Assembly: GCF_016859285.1 (NCBI RefSeq)
Contig: NC_053416.1
Coordinates: forward strand, 6,894,501 to 6,958,500
DNA length: 64,000 nucleotides
Source: Xiphias gladius
Taxonomy: Eukaryota; Chordata; Actinopteri; Istiophoriformes; Xiphiidae
Reading direction: 5' to 3'
The notes under the pieces are model-generated. The model saw only the letters and a list, made by a program, of their open reading frames with translations. It had not been told where the DNA came from and made no database searches. The position numbers were made by a program, and so were the translations under genes. Positions 12,543 through 23,209 of this stretch are shown piece by piece; the first letter of the stretch is position 1, and each line of letters begins with the position of its first letter.

Positions 12543-15500
12543 TTAAAAATAAGGTTCAGAGATATCAGTCACTTTTGTTCCCATGGTGTGAAGCTCCCAG
12601 TCAGACAGCTGCTGCAGAAACCCCATGTTAGGCCTCATGTTGGGTTTACATTTGAGCATGTACTTCCAGGCCTCCTGGAAAAGGAAAAACCAATAGCATT
12701 ACGTACCCGAAACGTAATGTTGTGTTTCATATTGACATGCCTGCTTTTCATGATCCATATCAGTCTCGGGTCTGTGTGTTAAAAGAGAAGTTTTACATTT
12801 GGGGAAATACAACCCCCCCCCGAGATTTAGATGAGAAGATTGATACCTCGTACCTGTTCGCTAAATATGTGGCTGGAGCCAACATTAAAACCACGACCTG
12901 CTGCATTTACACTTAAGATTTTGTACCAATTAAACAGACCCACTGCAGTATAAGTGTAATCTGCAGGTGGGCAGATTTTGTTACCTTGGACGGAGCCAGG
13001 CTAGCTGTTTCCCCCTGTTTACAGTCTTTATGCTAAGCTAGGCTAATTGGCTAGCCGCCACCAAGTGGGTCCAACTGCAGACCTCACGTCTGAGGACCCC
13101 AGGTGTGTGAGACAATGGGGAGAGAGTAGTCCCCCCAGACGTGAGGTGCGTCAATTCCTTTTCTGCCATAAAAGTATCAAAGATTTTTGTAACTAACATT
13201 AGCATTTTAACATTAGCAAAGTTTGAGATCTAAAAATGACAAACTGGCGGTTTTGGGTGGAGTTTTGCTTCTGTAACTAGTGAACAGTAGCTGGGCAGAG
13301 TGACAGTGCAGCGCCACAGGTTGCCGCGGTTTGGTACCATCCTGTCTGTACGGAGACTTATAGCACAACCACATGCTGTTACTGTGTTCTGCACACACTG
13401 CAAAACCAAAGCGACTGACCCCACTTGCCTCCAGTGTGTACTTGAGGTGGTGCATGAGAAAGGCAATGGTTAGAGCACTGCAGCGGCTTCTGCCCTGACG
13501 GGAAACTATCAGGACACGAGAGCCCATGTTGATGTGTGACCCTGAAAACAGAAGTAGGATTGATATTTCAATGAATGCTCTTTTTTGTTTTGTTGGTTTT
13601 TCATACTCTGGCCCTGTGGGACACAAATTATCACTCAGCTGTATTTTCTATGCTTGAAATGACAAGTAGATTTAAGCTTGAAGCAGTTAAATAAGTTGAA
13701 TAAGTCCTTTTTTGCTTTTATTAATTCCCTGAATCTGGTGTTGCTTTTTTTCTTATGATTACGAACCACGTCAAATTTACATTTAATACACTTAGATTTT
13801 CCAAATCCAGTCTCACCAATAAATCCCCTATCTTGCACCACAGCTGTGACACTACTTGTAAAATTAAATAAACCATACATTCTTGTAAGCCTAACTATCT
13901 TCATACTTAAATTAATAATATATTTCTGAATATTGTGAACGATACACAGTTGATATCACATGGTCTGAGATCTTGGATGTGTAGCATACATGTAGGTGTT
14001 GTTTTGAAATGAGACGCGCTACTGCGTCTAACGTTTATGTTCGTATTCTTGATCGCTGCAGTTTAAAGCGATGACCAGAATGCCCCATTACAATTTCAAA
14101 GCTGTAAAAACCTTGACGCCCAAAATTCACGGTTTACCTGCCCCTGGAAATATTTGTAAGGATTCAAAACAGCATATATGGTAAAGTATAGTGTGACTTA
14201 CCGATAAAACTACAAATCCTTTCGAAACTTGAATGTAAATCAGACACCACTGTGTCAGCCACAGGGATGTTAAGGACGGTCTGATTCCCCTTTATGGGCC
14301 TAGATCTAAACGAATTAAAAAACAAAAAACAACAAAAAAAAACTCAGCAGCAATGACACATGACATTCAGAACTTTCTCTAATGATATTTCAAATGTTGA
14401 GTCCTGCCTTACTCCAGAGTGTCAGTGTGTGAGGTGCTGATGACAGCGCTGATTTTCAGCTGGCTGAGGACACCGGAGTCCATGCCTTGTTTCTGGTCCC
14501 CCATATACAGCAGTCCTGCTATGATCTCCACTGGATAAATCTTCAGGTTTTCCAGCTCCTGACACAGCCCATTTTTAAGCGAAAAAAAAATAAAAAAAAA
14601 TCAATTGCATATTGTCTGGGATGCATATAAGCGAGGCTAACTGGGCAAAATGGGCAACTGGCCTTGGGCTCCCAAAATCGCAGGTTAACTGTGTGTCACG
14701 GGGCCTTTGGTGATTTCATTTGTTGAAAATTTGTACGGATAAATTTGATCCCGAATTACGGCTTGATTTTGTGACCCCCGTCTTGTAGAGGGACCCTGTG
14801 TCGAAAACTAGTTTTAACACCACTGTCATTGTAGTTCATTTACAGAGAGCGGCTTCAGAGTCACTCCTGAACATCTGTACAGTCTGAAATCCGGCAGAAT
14901 AGCCTGACTCTAAATATGGCCTTTGTGAGGCTTATAATGTTCAGCTGTGCTGAGCATGTCACAGTGGATTGAACAGTTCTGGTAATTTCTCACGCTGTAG
15001 TTAATGATGATTATAGACATGGATTGCCTTATACAAGGAGACTATGTGGGTATTGTATCAGTGGTACTTAATTTAATTACTTTATCTACAGTTTGGTGGT
15101 GTAGTCCAGTGGTTGCCTACTTACGGGGCTGGGCCCCCTCCAAAGGGTCACAAGACAAATCTGTAATGAGATGATTAATGGGAGAGGAGAGAAGAGAAAA
15201 AGCTCTGATATCCAAAGTATTCTTTTTTTTTTGTGAATCTTTGCTGTTCTTTTGTGGTTGTTTTTTTGGTCAAATATTGTATAATTTGCTTTCTTTGGGC
15301 CTCAAACATTTATTTAAATTAAGCCGTGTGAGAAGTTTAAAATTGGAAATGTCTCTTTGTTCTGCATCGTAACCACTCAGCCACCAGGATGCGTCTGTTT
15401 ATGCTATTATGAGGTCTCTGTGATATTTACCCCCCCCCCCCATGGAAAGCAGAATAACGTTTTTCTCCCCCGAGGAGCAAAGAAACCTCCATATAGTCTC

Positions 15501-18500
15501 TTAATCAAAGTAAAGGAAGAAAAGATTCACACAGGACGTCACTGTTAAAAGCAGTGCAAGAGCTATCTACTGTCATGTGATATAAACCGTACCATGTGGG
15601 CAGTTTAATCCAAATCACTGGACCTAGGACCAGACACTGATTTTTGTCCAGTCCAGCGATTTAGAGTCAACTTCCTCCAGACTTTGTACGACCTGGACGA
15701 TTCAGATGAACCTCACGGACTTAAATATGAGTGTAAGAAGCTCCAGGTCGGGTGCGTTTGTCTTACCGTGATGGTGTACGTAACTTTCTCGGTGCTTAAG
15801 AAAGGGTACAGAGCTGAGAACCTCTGAAAGCCTCCTCTCACTATGTGGACCGGGTAGAGGCTAGCCTTAGCCAGGGCCTGGGCACATGCGACTGCTCTGC
15901 CTGCAATCACAGCCCGGGAACCAAGTGATAAACATCGCTCAACAGTGTGCGGACATTCGTTGCCGAAATGCAGTTTGGGAGCATTGCCTGCTGGGAGCTG
16001 CTACATTTCCTCTGCTAGAGCAGTGCAGGAGAATTGTGGAAAATACAGAAAAGGTACACTGTGGCATACAGAACAAAACATTCAACTCTGTCCTTAGCTA
16101 TACACCTTTATGTTTTCCGTTATGGTAAATTGTTCGGAGGAAATGGAAAAAAATATCCTTTTTTAACATTTCAGAGCCTCTTTGATGAAACATTTCCACT
16201 AAGACACTGTAGCCAATTACCTTGTTCCTGCAAACAGCTAGTGTCGCTGTCATAGACGGCCACGTGCTGCACACTGTCAACCTCCACAGCCACTGGCAGC
16301 GGGAATTTGCCGTCTGAATCCTGAAAAGAGTCACCCGGAAGGTTTTGATACTGGAAGCACAAAATAATCCCAGGAGGGATTAGGGGAACTAAGAAAACTA
16401 AGCTGTTTTGCAAGGCTTGTCTTTGCATTTCTTAAACTCGCATCCTCCAACCACAAATAGAGGCAGGATGCACATCTCTTTCCATAAGTATCACAACTTT
16501 CAAAAGCAAAACCACTTTTTCAAATTTGCTTTTTGAAGTCTAAAACTTTTGTAAGGAATTCTATGACACCATTGTTTGATAATTCATTGTTTACAGTTTT
16601 CAGCTGTATTCTGTACTCTTTTAAAAACCTGCTTTCAACTTGGTATGAAGCCAGTTCATCAAGGGAGACAATAAAAATGAGTCTCAGATGACTGCCTAGT
16701 AAAATAATAATATTTGTCTGAAAAGATTAGGTTTCATTGTGTATATCGTAAAGGCCTTTATGGTTTCTCTTGCTCTTTTTATATGAATTTTATTTCAAAC
16801 TCTTAGAACATGAGAAACTAGACAACCACGCACAAGCTGACACCAAAACACCCACTGAAAATAAATAAAGATAAACATAACATAAATAAATAAATAAAGA
16901 AACAGAACAAAAAACAGTAAAGGTTGTCCATGCACACCCAGAGCCGTGATGGGAATGTCCATACAGGCTGAAATCGTCTGTACATTGTCAAAGTCCGGCG
17001 ATGTAAGATGAGTATGATTTTAAAGGTGATTCAAATAAACAGTACATCAAGCCACTCTCAGTAGGGGCCCATAAATCAACATACACTACTTAATTGCAGC
17101 CGAGTACATTTGCTTTCTGATATAATCAATAAGGGGACCCCAAATCTTAACGAAGTTACAGCCTGAGTCAGATGTAGAGTCCCTAATCTCTCCCAAATAA
17201 AGACAGGACACTGAATCATTGAGCCTCTTAAAACAAGGTAGGGAGGTACTTTTCTCTTAGCCATAACCATCAAAAAACATCGAAGCCTGGTGGGTGCTGT
17301 CAGAACAACCCAAAACGGCACATTCACTTTTTTACCTTAAGGCAATCCCAGAAAAGATGAGTCAGGGTCCCCCTCCCTTTACTGTATTTACAAATAGCTG
17401 AAACCGAAAGGAAGATCCAACTGACTCTGGTCTTTGAGAAGGGAATGCAACGCATGAACTGTACTAGCTGACGTCTAGCATTAACGGACCAGTGTTAGAT
17501 CTTCTCCACACCCGCATCCCAAAGCTCATCGTATACCTCAGAGCCAGAGGAGGTGGTGCTGTGTAAAGGGTCTGGGGCTCGCCTCTCAGGCTGTTTAGGC
17601 TGTACTCGGCCTGAAACGAATACCTACAGACTACAGACATTATTGAGGGCTGAAAAAGTATTTCCATCTCCTCTGTATGTGTTTTGGATTTAAAAAAAAA
17701 AAAAAAAATCATGTAATCTGCATTTTTATTCAGAATTAATATCCTGCTAAAAATCCACTTGAATAAAACAACAATCAAAGATAAAGCAGTAAGGGACAGA
17801 GTTCGTTGTACAAGATTACCTATCATTTCTATCGAGGAAATTAAACATGATTTTAAGTAGGGTTGCTGCATTAAAAATACGGAAGAGCTTTACGTATAAT
17901 TTCTTTTTTTCTATTTTGATTTCTTGGTTATACTACCATTAATATGGAAAACCTAGCAACCAGTTTTCTTTCATGTTATATCTTCAGTGCTAGAGTGATT
18001 TAAGTTTGACTGTAACTAGAAATACAGGTTTAAGGAAATTTTTACTCCCCTGAAAAACATGCAGAAGCAGAGAAGCTAGGTGTTAAGACTGATATATAGA
18101 TTATTACTGATAGATTATAGATTGATTTTAAGTGCATATACAGCATAACTGACCCCCCTTTTTTTTTTTTAACTGCATGGTACTAGAAAGGCATGAATCA
18201 CAAAACTGTGGTTACAATGATATCCATACCATTTTGACATTTTTGGCTGTTATGATGTGACCCCCGTTGTAATCTTGGGTTTCACGAGCATCTAAAAAAG
18301 AGACAGACAATACACAAGTAAGTTACAGCTAAAGTCAAACTGAATTAAAGCAGAGCAACCGAGCAAACCAAGCTCATTTAAAATGGTCCCACAGACTCCG
18401 GCATCGACATCTCGTAATAACGAGCCGAGGTAAATCCTGTCTCTCACCAATCAAACAGAGGTAGTTGATCTCTGCCAGCCTTGACACGCACCTGCGCTGG

Positions 18501-18550
18501 CTGAGGAGATTGTAGAGCTCAAACGGCTCACACATCAGGATTTCAGCCAT
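12543..18550 (-). CDS. styxl1: STYX-like protein 1 (MK-STYX pseudophosphatase), 8 coding exons, 297 aa
   Basis: Coding exons in gene order: 18448-18550, 18230-18291, 16221-16320, 15767-15900, 14413-14558, 14202-14305, 13429-13541, 12543-12674. They sum to 894 nt. The start ATG (18548-18550) has G at -3 and +4. The N-terminus MAEILMCEPFELYNLL aligns with the human N-terminus. Residues about 18-135 are the rhodanese/CH2-like domain (NYLCLIDARETQDYNGGHII; HIVRGGFQRFSALYPFL). Residues about 140-297 are the dual-specificity phosphatase domain. The phosphatase loop reads VSRQGRSRCSA, with Ser230 where active enzymes have the catalytic Cys and Arg236 kept, so it should be inactive, like mammalian MK-STYX. 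Family role: binds G3BP1 and modulates stress granules; also linked to PTPMT1 and mitochondrial apoptosis. Intron 7 has a GC donor (gcaagt). Exon 6 has two in-frame acceptors six bases apart (ending 14305 or 14299). Length is close to human (313 aa). Confidence 0.95.
12800..13147 (-). repeat. interspersed fish repeat ending in a 12-bp hairpin
   Basis: This lies in styxl1 intron 7. The motifs acggagccaggctagctgtttccccctg and tgctaagctaggctaattggctag belong to a repeat family common in percomorphs. A relative in the opposite orientation lies at 34075-34360. At its edge acctcacgtctg (13081-13092) and cagacgtgaggt (13136-13147) form a perfect inverted repeat with a 43-base spacer. No coding capacity. 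Confidence 0.55.
15108..15360 (+). mobile_element. truncated copy of the hAT-like MITE
   Basis: It starts ccagtggttgcctacttacggggctgggccccctccaaagggtcac and continues with gatgattaatgggagaggagag, tgtgaatctttgctgtt and gtgagaagtttaaa, in the same order as the copy at 7806-8135. The 3' terminal repeat is missing. It sits in styxl1 intron 4. Confidence 0.6.
16740..17610 (-). mobile_element. 3' end of an L1/Tx1-type LINE (decayed)
   Basis: On the minus strand the frames read LWDAGVEKI, then HWSVNARRQLVQFMRCIPFS, then AICKYSKGRGTLTHLFWDC, which is the Cys-rich C-terminus (C..C-G-L-H-FW-C) of L1-clade ORF2. Stop codons and frameshifts interrupt it. Beyond it is a low-complexity tail rich in tttatt with an AATAAA-like end near 16780-16800. 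It is a 5'-truncated, inactive copy in styxl1 intron 2. Confidence 0.7.
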
Positions 18551-19250
18551 CGCAGGAGGGAGCGACAACACGAAAAAACAAATCGGCCACGAAAAATGAT
18601 CAAGAGTAGCTGAACATTATAATTAGCTTGACCTGTGGGGTAAAAACGTAGCGTCGGCACATGAGAATAATGTCTAACTCGGTTGTTTTCAAAGGTTGTT
18701 TGTATGGGTCCTGTTGCTGAGCAACTCGGCGTCCTCCCTCATTGGTGGTTGGTGATGATGTAGAGCCTTAAAGTCATAACGACCCATTTCTTGACCGACG
18801 CAATATAACATGTTTATTCACATACAGTGATGCAAAGTTTTAGTTATATCGAATTTATTTTAAATCCATTGTTTCATTTCAATGTGCAGATGGTATTTAT
18901 CTTAATCCTACATTCGTGAGTTTCACAGCTGTTCAGACAGGTAAAACAAGTTATGTCTCCCACTTATTGCTGCTTTTTCTCATTTGGAACAATTATGTGT
19001 TGTCTTTTTTTTTCTTCAAACAAGGAGAAGACAGCAGGCTGACAACAAAACAACAGATATTTATACAGTTTCATCTGTTGGCTACACAAACGTACACAGA
19101 CTCTATACTGGTCATATTTGATTTTACTATAAAAGGATAAGAAACTCTGTGTCAGATTGAATTACTATTGACATAAATGTAAAATTTTATTTGAAATGGA
19201 AGAGAAAGGATCCATTACAGCTCTGTTTTGGATAGCATTGTTACATACAG
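18551..19250. other. styxl1 upstream region, no further gene seen
   Basis: The first 220 bases upstream of the styxl1 ATG are moderately CpG-containing and include attggtgg (an inverted CCAAT-type box) near 18740-18747. The rest is AT-rich. An ORF of 74 codons around 18916-19140 has no recognisable motif and is not called. Confidence 0.4.
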
Positions 19251-19259
19251 TACATCAAG

Positions 19260-19910
19260 AGCTGAGGAGCGTCACAAAAATGAGGTTTGTCCTTTCTAGA
19301 GCTCATCTTGAGAGGGTCATTAATGCTTTTCTATCGTCACGTCTCGATTATAGCTGTTTCTAAAGTTAGTATGAGGCTTCAGCAGCACGAGTTAGACAGA
19401 TCAAGTGGGTAGCTTTCAAAATTGCAGTGATTTTTAGTAACAAATTCCCTTACTGTTGTACTATCCATACAGCAGAGAAACACTGTCCGGGAAACACGAA
19501 GAAGGAATTTGGTACTAAAAAAGAGTCTAATGTCTGTGAACGTGATTTTTAGGATAAAGAGTTGGAACAGGAGGAATCATTAAAGCAAGAAAAAACTGTT
19601 TCAGTGTTCACATTAGACTTTAAAAATGGTGAACCCATCAATCAAAACAATCTCACTCCTTCAGCTGGTACAGAATGGAGCAGCTAAGGCTTTAAGCAAA
19701 TTCAAAGAGATCATATCAGCTTTATCTTACCTCTTTTAGATGGTTACCAGTGAGTTTTACAGTTGATCCATTTGAAGAATTTTCTGATAAGGTTTAAAGC
19801 ACTTCATGGGCTGGCTGTAGCTACCATACGCTGAATTGCCTTTCCCTTACACAGCATAGCCTCAGAGGCAGGTCTCCTCTGGTTGTTTCTAAATCCTTAG
19901 GGCTGGATTA
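19260..19910 (+). mobile_element. LINE reverse-transcriptase C-terminal fragment
   Basis: Plus-strand frames give AHLERVINAFLSSRLDY, then LLQLVQNGAAKALSKFKEI, then FKALHGLAVATI, then PLHSIASEAGLLW. This is the familiar order of the fish non-LTR (L2/I-like clade) polymerase thumb region (ISSRLDYCN ... LQLVQNAAAR ... KALHGLAP ... LRSS). Frames shift between blocks and stops are present, so it is a dead fragment. Confidence 0.6.
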
Positions 19911-20277
19911 ACCTCCTGGGGGGCCCTGGGCCAAAAATCTGTTGTCTGGCCTCTGGTGACCCTCATTGTACATGGCACTTTCATTATTTCCTTAGACACC
20001 CAGACACAACTCTGTACTCTAGAGCTAAAATGATTAGTCACTTAATGAATTTGTTTGTTGACAGAAAATCAAGTGGCAATTTTGACTATTGATTTATCAA
20101 TTAAGTTTAAAAAAAATTATTTGCTAGATTTTCTGCATCCATGGTAGTAAACTGAATCTCTTTGGGTTTTGGACTCCTTTTAAAAAAAAGTATGATGATT
20201 TTCTCCAGTCTAAATAAAAGATTAATTGATTGGGTTTCATTTTAATTTAAAGTTTATTTCCATGATTATACGGTGGG

Positions 20278-20332
20278 GTCCAAAAGTCTGAGACCACTTG
20301 TGGAATGGGAAAGTGGTCTCAGACTTTTGGAC
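20278..20332. mobile_element. perfect 22-bp hairpin (solo paired transposon ends)
   Basis: gtccaaaagtctgagaccac (continuing tt; 20278-20299) and its exact reverse complement (20311-20332) flank an 11-base loop. With one mismatch the arms extend into ggtgg/ccacc outside. The arm looks like a Tc1/mariner-type terminal repeat, so this may be an extreme internal-deletion MITE. No gene lies in it. Confidence 0.6.
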
Positions 20333-20669
20333 ACCACATAAAGCACTTGGAACTAGGGTTATTTTTTATAACCACCAACAATAATGGGAAAAGAGTAAAA
20401 AAAAAAAAGAGTAAATATTTTCTCAGTGAGAACCATGCAAGTTAAATTTGAAATGTTTGTCATGTTTGCGTGAATCTGGAAGTCAAAGTCAAATAACGGT
20501 AGGAAGAGGACATTGGACTCAGATAGTAACGTTAGCTGCGGTGGAATTTGGTAGCCTGAGTATGAGCAACAGCTGCAGGGGAAAAGAGAGAAGACCAGGG
20601 AGGAGATGCAACCAAAACTACATAGAAAGTAAAGAGATGTGAAGTTACAGGTAAGAGTGAGGGGGAGAG

Positions 20670-21640
20670 AGAAAGACAGGCTGGAGTCAAACTGTACGTT
20701 TCTGTGGAGCATTTCAATCAGGACCGCTACCTCCTGCCACACCGCGGTGGGGGCCCGCACTGTAGGTACGACGACGGTAACACTCTGGAGGGATGTGAGA
20801 AGAGGTACCTAGAATGCAAATAATAAGACAGTGACGATGAGGAGGAGGAGAAGCTTTGATTACATGCAGAGGTCACAGACTGGTAAATTATTGAAGAGCA
20901 AATATAGAAGCCAGTGGAAAACAAAGACAGAACCAGTTGCTAAACTTAAGTTACACATCTTTCAATTTCCTGAAGTGGAAAAGGCTGAAAATACACATGC
21001 ACGTGCACACACACACAGACACACACACATTCACAAGTCTCCTCTAGGAGATTACCTTCATATCCTTCTCCCGCAGAGAACCTCCGTTGACCTCTATGTA
21101 CTTGAGGAGGTCCTTGCAGGGGACTGGTCCCTCCAGCACCAGGATCAGCTCCTGGCCCAGGTCATACCAGTCCAGCGGACACACGTCCTGACGTCCCCAC
21201 TGATCCAGTTGTTCCAGAGGTGAGTTTTAACATGATGGCCACCTTCACAGAGAGCTCCTTCCCATTCTGGTCCTGACACGTCACAACAAAGTTGAGGATG
21301 AGGGAGGGAAGCTTCATAGATGACCATAACTCATCCAACAGTACGTGTAGTAAGTCAGGTGGTAAAGTTTACTCACCACTTCTTTGCAGAACACTTTGTC
21401 TTTCGCTATGCGTTTGATAGACACAAACACGACTTTGATTAGCACTTAGACAGGTCGTCTTTGGTCCCCTTCTTAGTCTCCTCTTTGGACCTCTTTTTGT
21501 TCTCCTTCAGGTCCAGGCTCCTCTACTTCCACCTACTTGGTCCTTCTCCATCAGCGGCAGCCTTCCTCTTTCCAGTTCTCTTGCTCACAACTTTCACAAA
21601 TGAACTGCAGCCTTCTAAAAGGTTGCCGCTGCTCTCTACA
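20670..21640 (-). pseudogene. broken fish PIM-like serine/threonine kinase gene
   Basis: Three exon-like blocks in gene order: about 21377-21640, 21056-21272 and about 20670-20808. The first encodes VVSKRTGKRKAAADGEG, a basic linker, then SIKRIAKDKVFCKEV, the ATP-anchoring Lys region of fish PIM-type kinases. The second encodes DQNGKELSVKVAIMLKLTSG and, after a frameshift, LDWYDLGQELILVLEGPVP and LLKYIEVNGGSLRE (helix C to hinge). The third encodes GTSSHIPPECYRRRTYSAG and, after one extra C, TAVWQEVAVLIEMLHRNVQF (P+1 loop onward). The exon that should carry the HRD catalytic loop and DFG is absent between 21055 and 20809. Splice sites (gtgagt, gtaatc, gtacag) survive. So it is a decayed, non-processed member of the greatly expanded teleost PIM-like family. 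Confidence 0.75.
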
Positions 21641-21934
21641 GATGAGAAGAAAAAAACCCAGAGGAACGTCAACTTATTAACAGTGACAGGCACTAATTTG
21701 GACGATAAATCCTCCAACCTAAATGACAGTGGCTGTGATTCAGCGCCTTTCAAAATGACACATATGAGTATTTTCTGATATGCCACCTTTATGGACAAGT
21801 CTATGTTAAAGGAAGCGTTTATCATCTCAGGAAATGCACGTATTTGCTCTCTTTCCAGGAGTGAGATGAGAGGAATTGCGGAGCTGGAGTTGAGATTTGG
21901 TTATCCTAGCTTAACCTGGCTCGGTCAAAAGTGA

Positions 21935-21936
<2 letters not shown>

Positions 21937-22016
<80 letters not shown>

Positions 22017-22024
22017 ATGTATGT
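21937..22024. repeat. (AC)n-(AT)n-(GT)n compound microsatellite
   Basis: About 24 AC units, a short AT stretch and about 10 GT units. Together they form a self-complementary array able to fold into a hairpin. Confidence 0.95.
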
Positions 22025-23200
22025 AAACACATTTCTCACTTTCCTCTGGTGATATCTATCCATGCAGATAGATTTGGTTTTATTTTTTCAGGTTTTGAGA
22101 TGTTTGTCTCCACCCCAATATCATTGAGGTGAATCAAATTTTGAAATCAGAGTTTGTGGTGCTCAAAGCACTGAAATATTCAACTGCAAGAGTCCTTGAT
22201 ACTATATGAATCCACATGCCTCATTGTCAGTGTCTATATTGGAGTTACCTTCCACCAAAGAAATAGTCCCAGAGAAAACTGTCTGTGGTGTGGGTGGTTG
22301 ATCTGCACAAATAAATACCACTAGAGGGAAGTGAGAAGGTGTTTTCTTTGTATTTTGGGTGAAGTGTATTTAGGTCAATATACCCGAGTTGATGGATATT
22401 TGTGTGCTTTATGTATCAATGAATCAATTTGTTATGAACTGTTCTCACTAACTGTATGAAATTGTCTTTCTGTCACCTCACAGTACAGACTCACGTCACA
22501 GATAACTTAGCCGGGTGAGAGAAAGGGCTAAACAACAGGAATCATTTGGATCATTAACATGAGAGACTGCAGGTTTCTGCCTGGACTTCTCACCTCGATC
22601 TCTGACAACGGCGAGTCTTACTCTTCCCTTCAGGCTCTTTGTCCACGATGATCTTCAAGAAGTTTCAAACACGATCAAACACCGTGACGTCAGACTGACG
22701 CGTGAGCGTAGATCCACTGTTGTGGTGAGTCTCCAGGTGTGTTATCAAGGTTTGATGGTACAAGGAATGTAATTTCTTTCACGTGTGCCCATGAGTTCAG
22801 TGATGTCAGTGATATCACAGTGAAGTTTTCCCGAATATGCAAATTAATGCTTAAAACTAGAATGGCTCTCAGTATAGCGCCTACCTCCACCAGGGCCAGT
22901 GTCAAACAACATACACCAGACTTCAGAGAAAAAAAAAAATTAAATTTCATATTTAGTGATCTGCACTGCCCCAAAATTTAATAGGTTCTTCCCTGGCCCA
23001 TGCCCCATCCCTCCATTAGGTTTGGCACAAATTGGTTCAGTACTTTTTGCGTAATCCTGCGGCCAAATAAACAGACATAGGCAAAAATATTACCTCTTTG
23101 GCAGAGGTAATGAGTCAGAAAACACAAGCATGCTGTGCATTTCTTGATATTAGCTCTTTCTCAGTCACCTGGCTCACCCTCACATATTAAAATGACCTCA
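22025..23200. other. intergenic, nothing recognised
   Basis: AT-rich DNA. The motif cctacctccaccagggccagtgtc followed by cttccctggcccatgccccatccctcc and ggttcagtactttttgcgtaatcctgc (22880-23065) resembles a common fish repeat tail ending in gcagaggtaa. No exon is supported. Confidence 0.35.
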
Positions 23201-23209
23201 GGTTGTTTA

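Noticed and set aside
18551-18571. Longer styxl1 N-terminus (seven extra residues)
   Set aside because: The upstream codon is GTG, not ATG. The ATG at 18548-18550 has a strong context and aligns with the human start.
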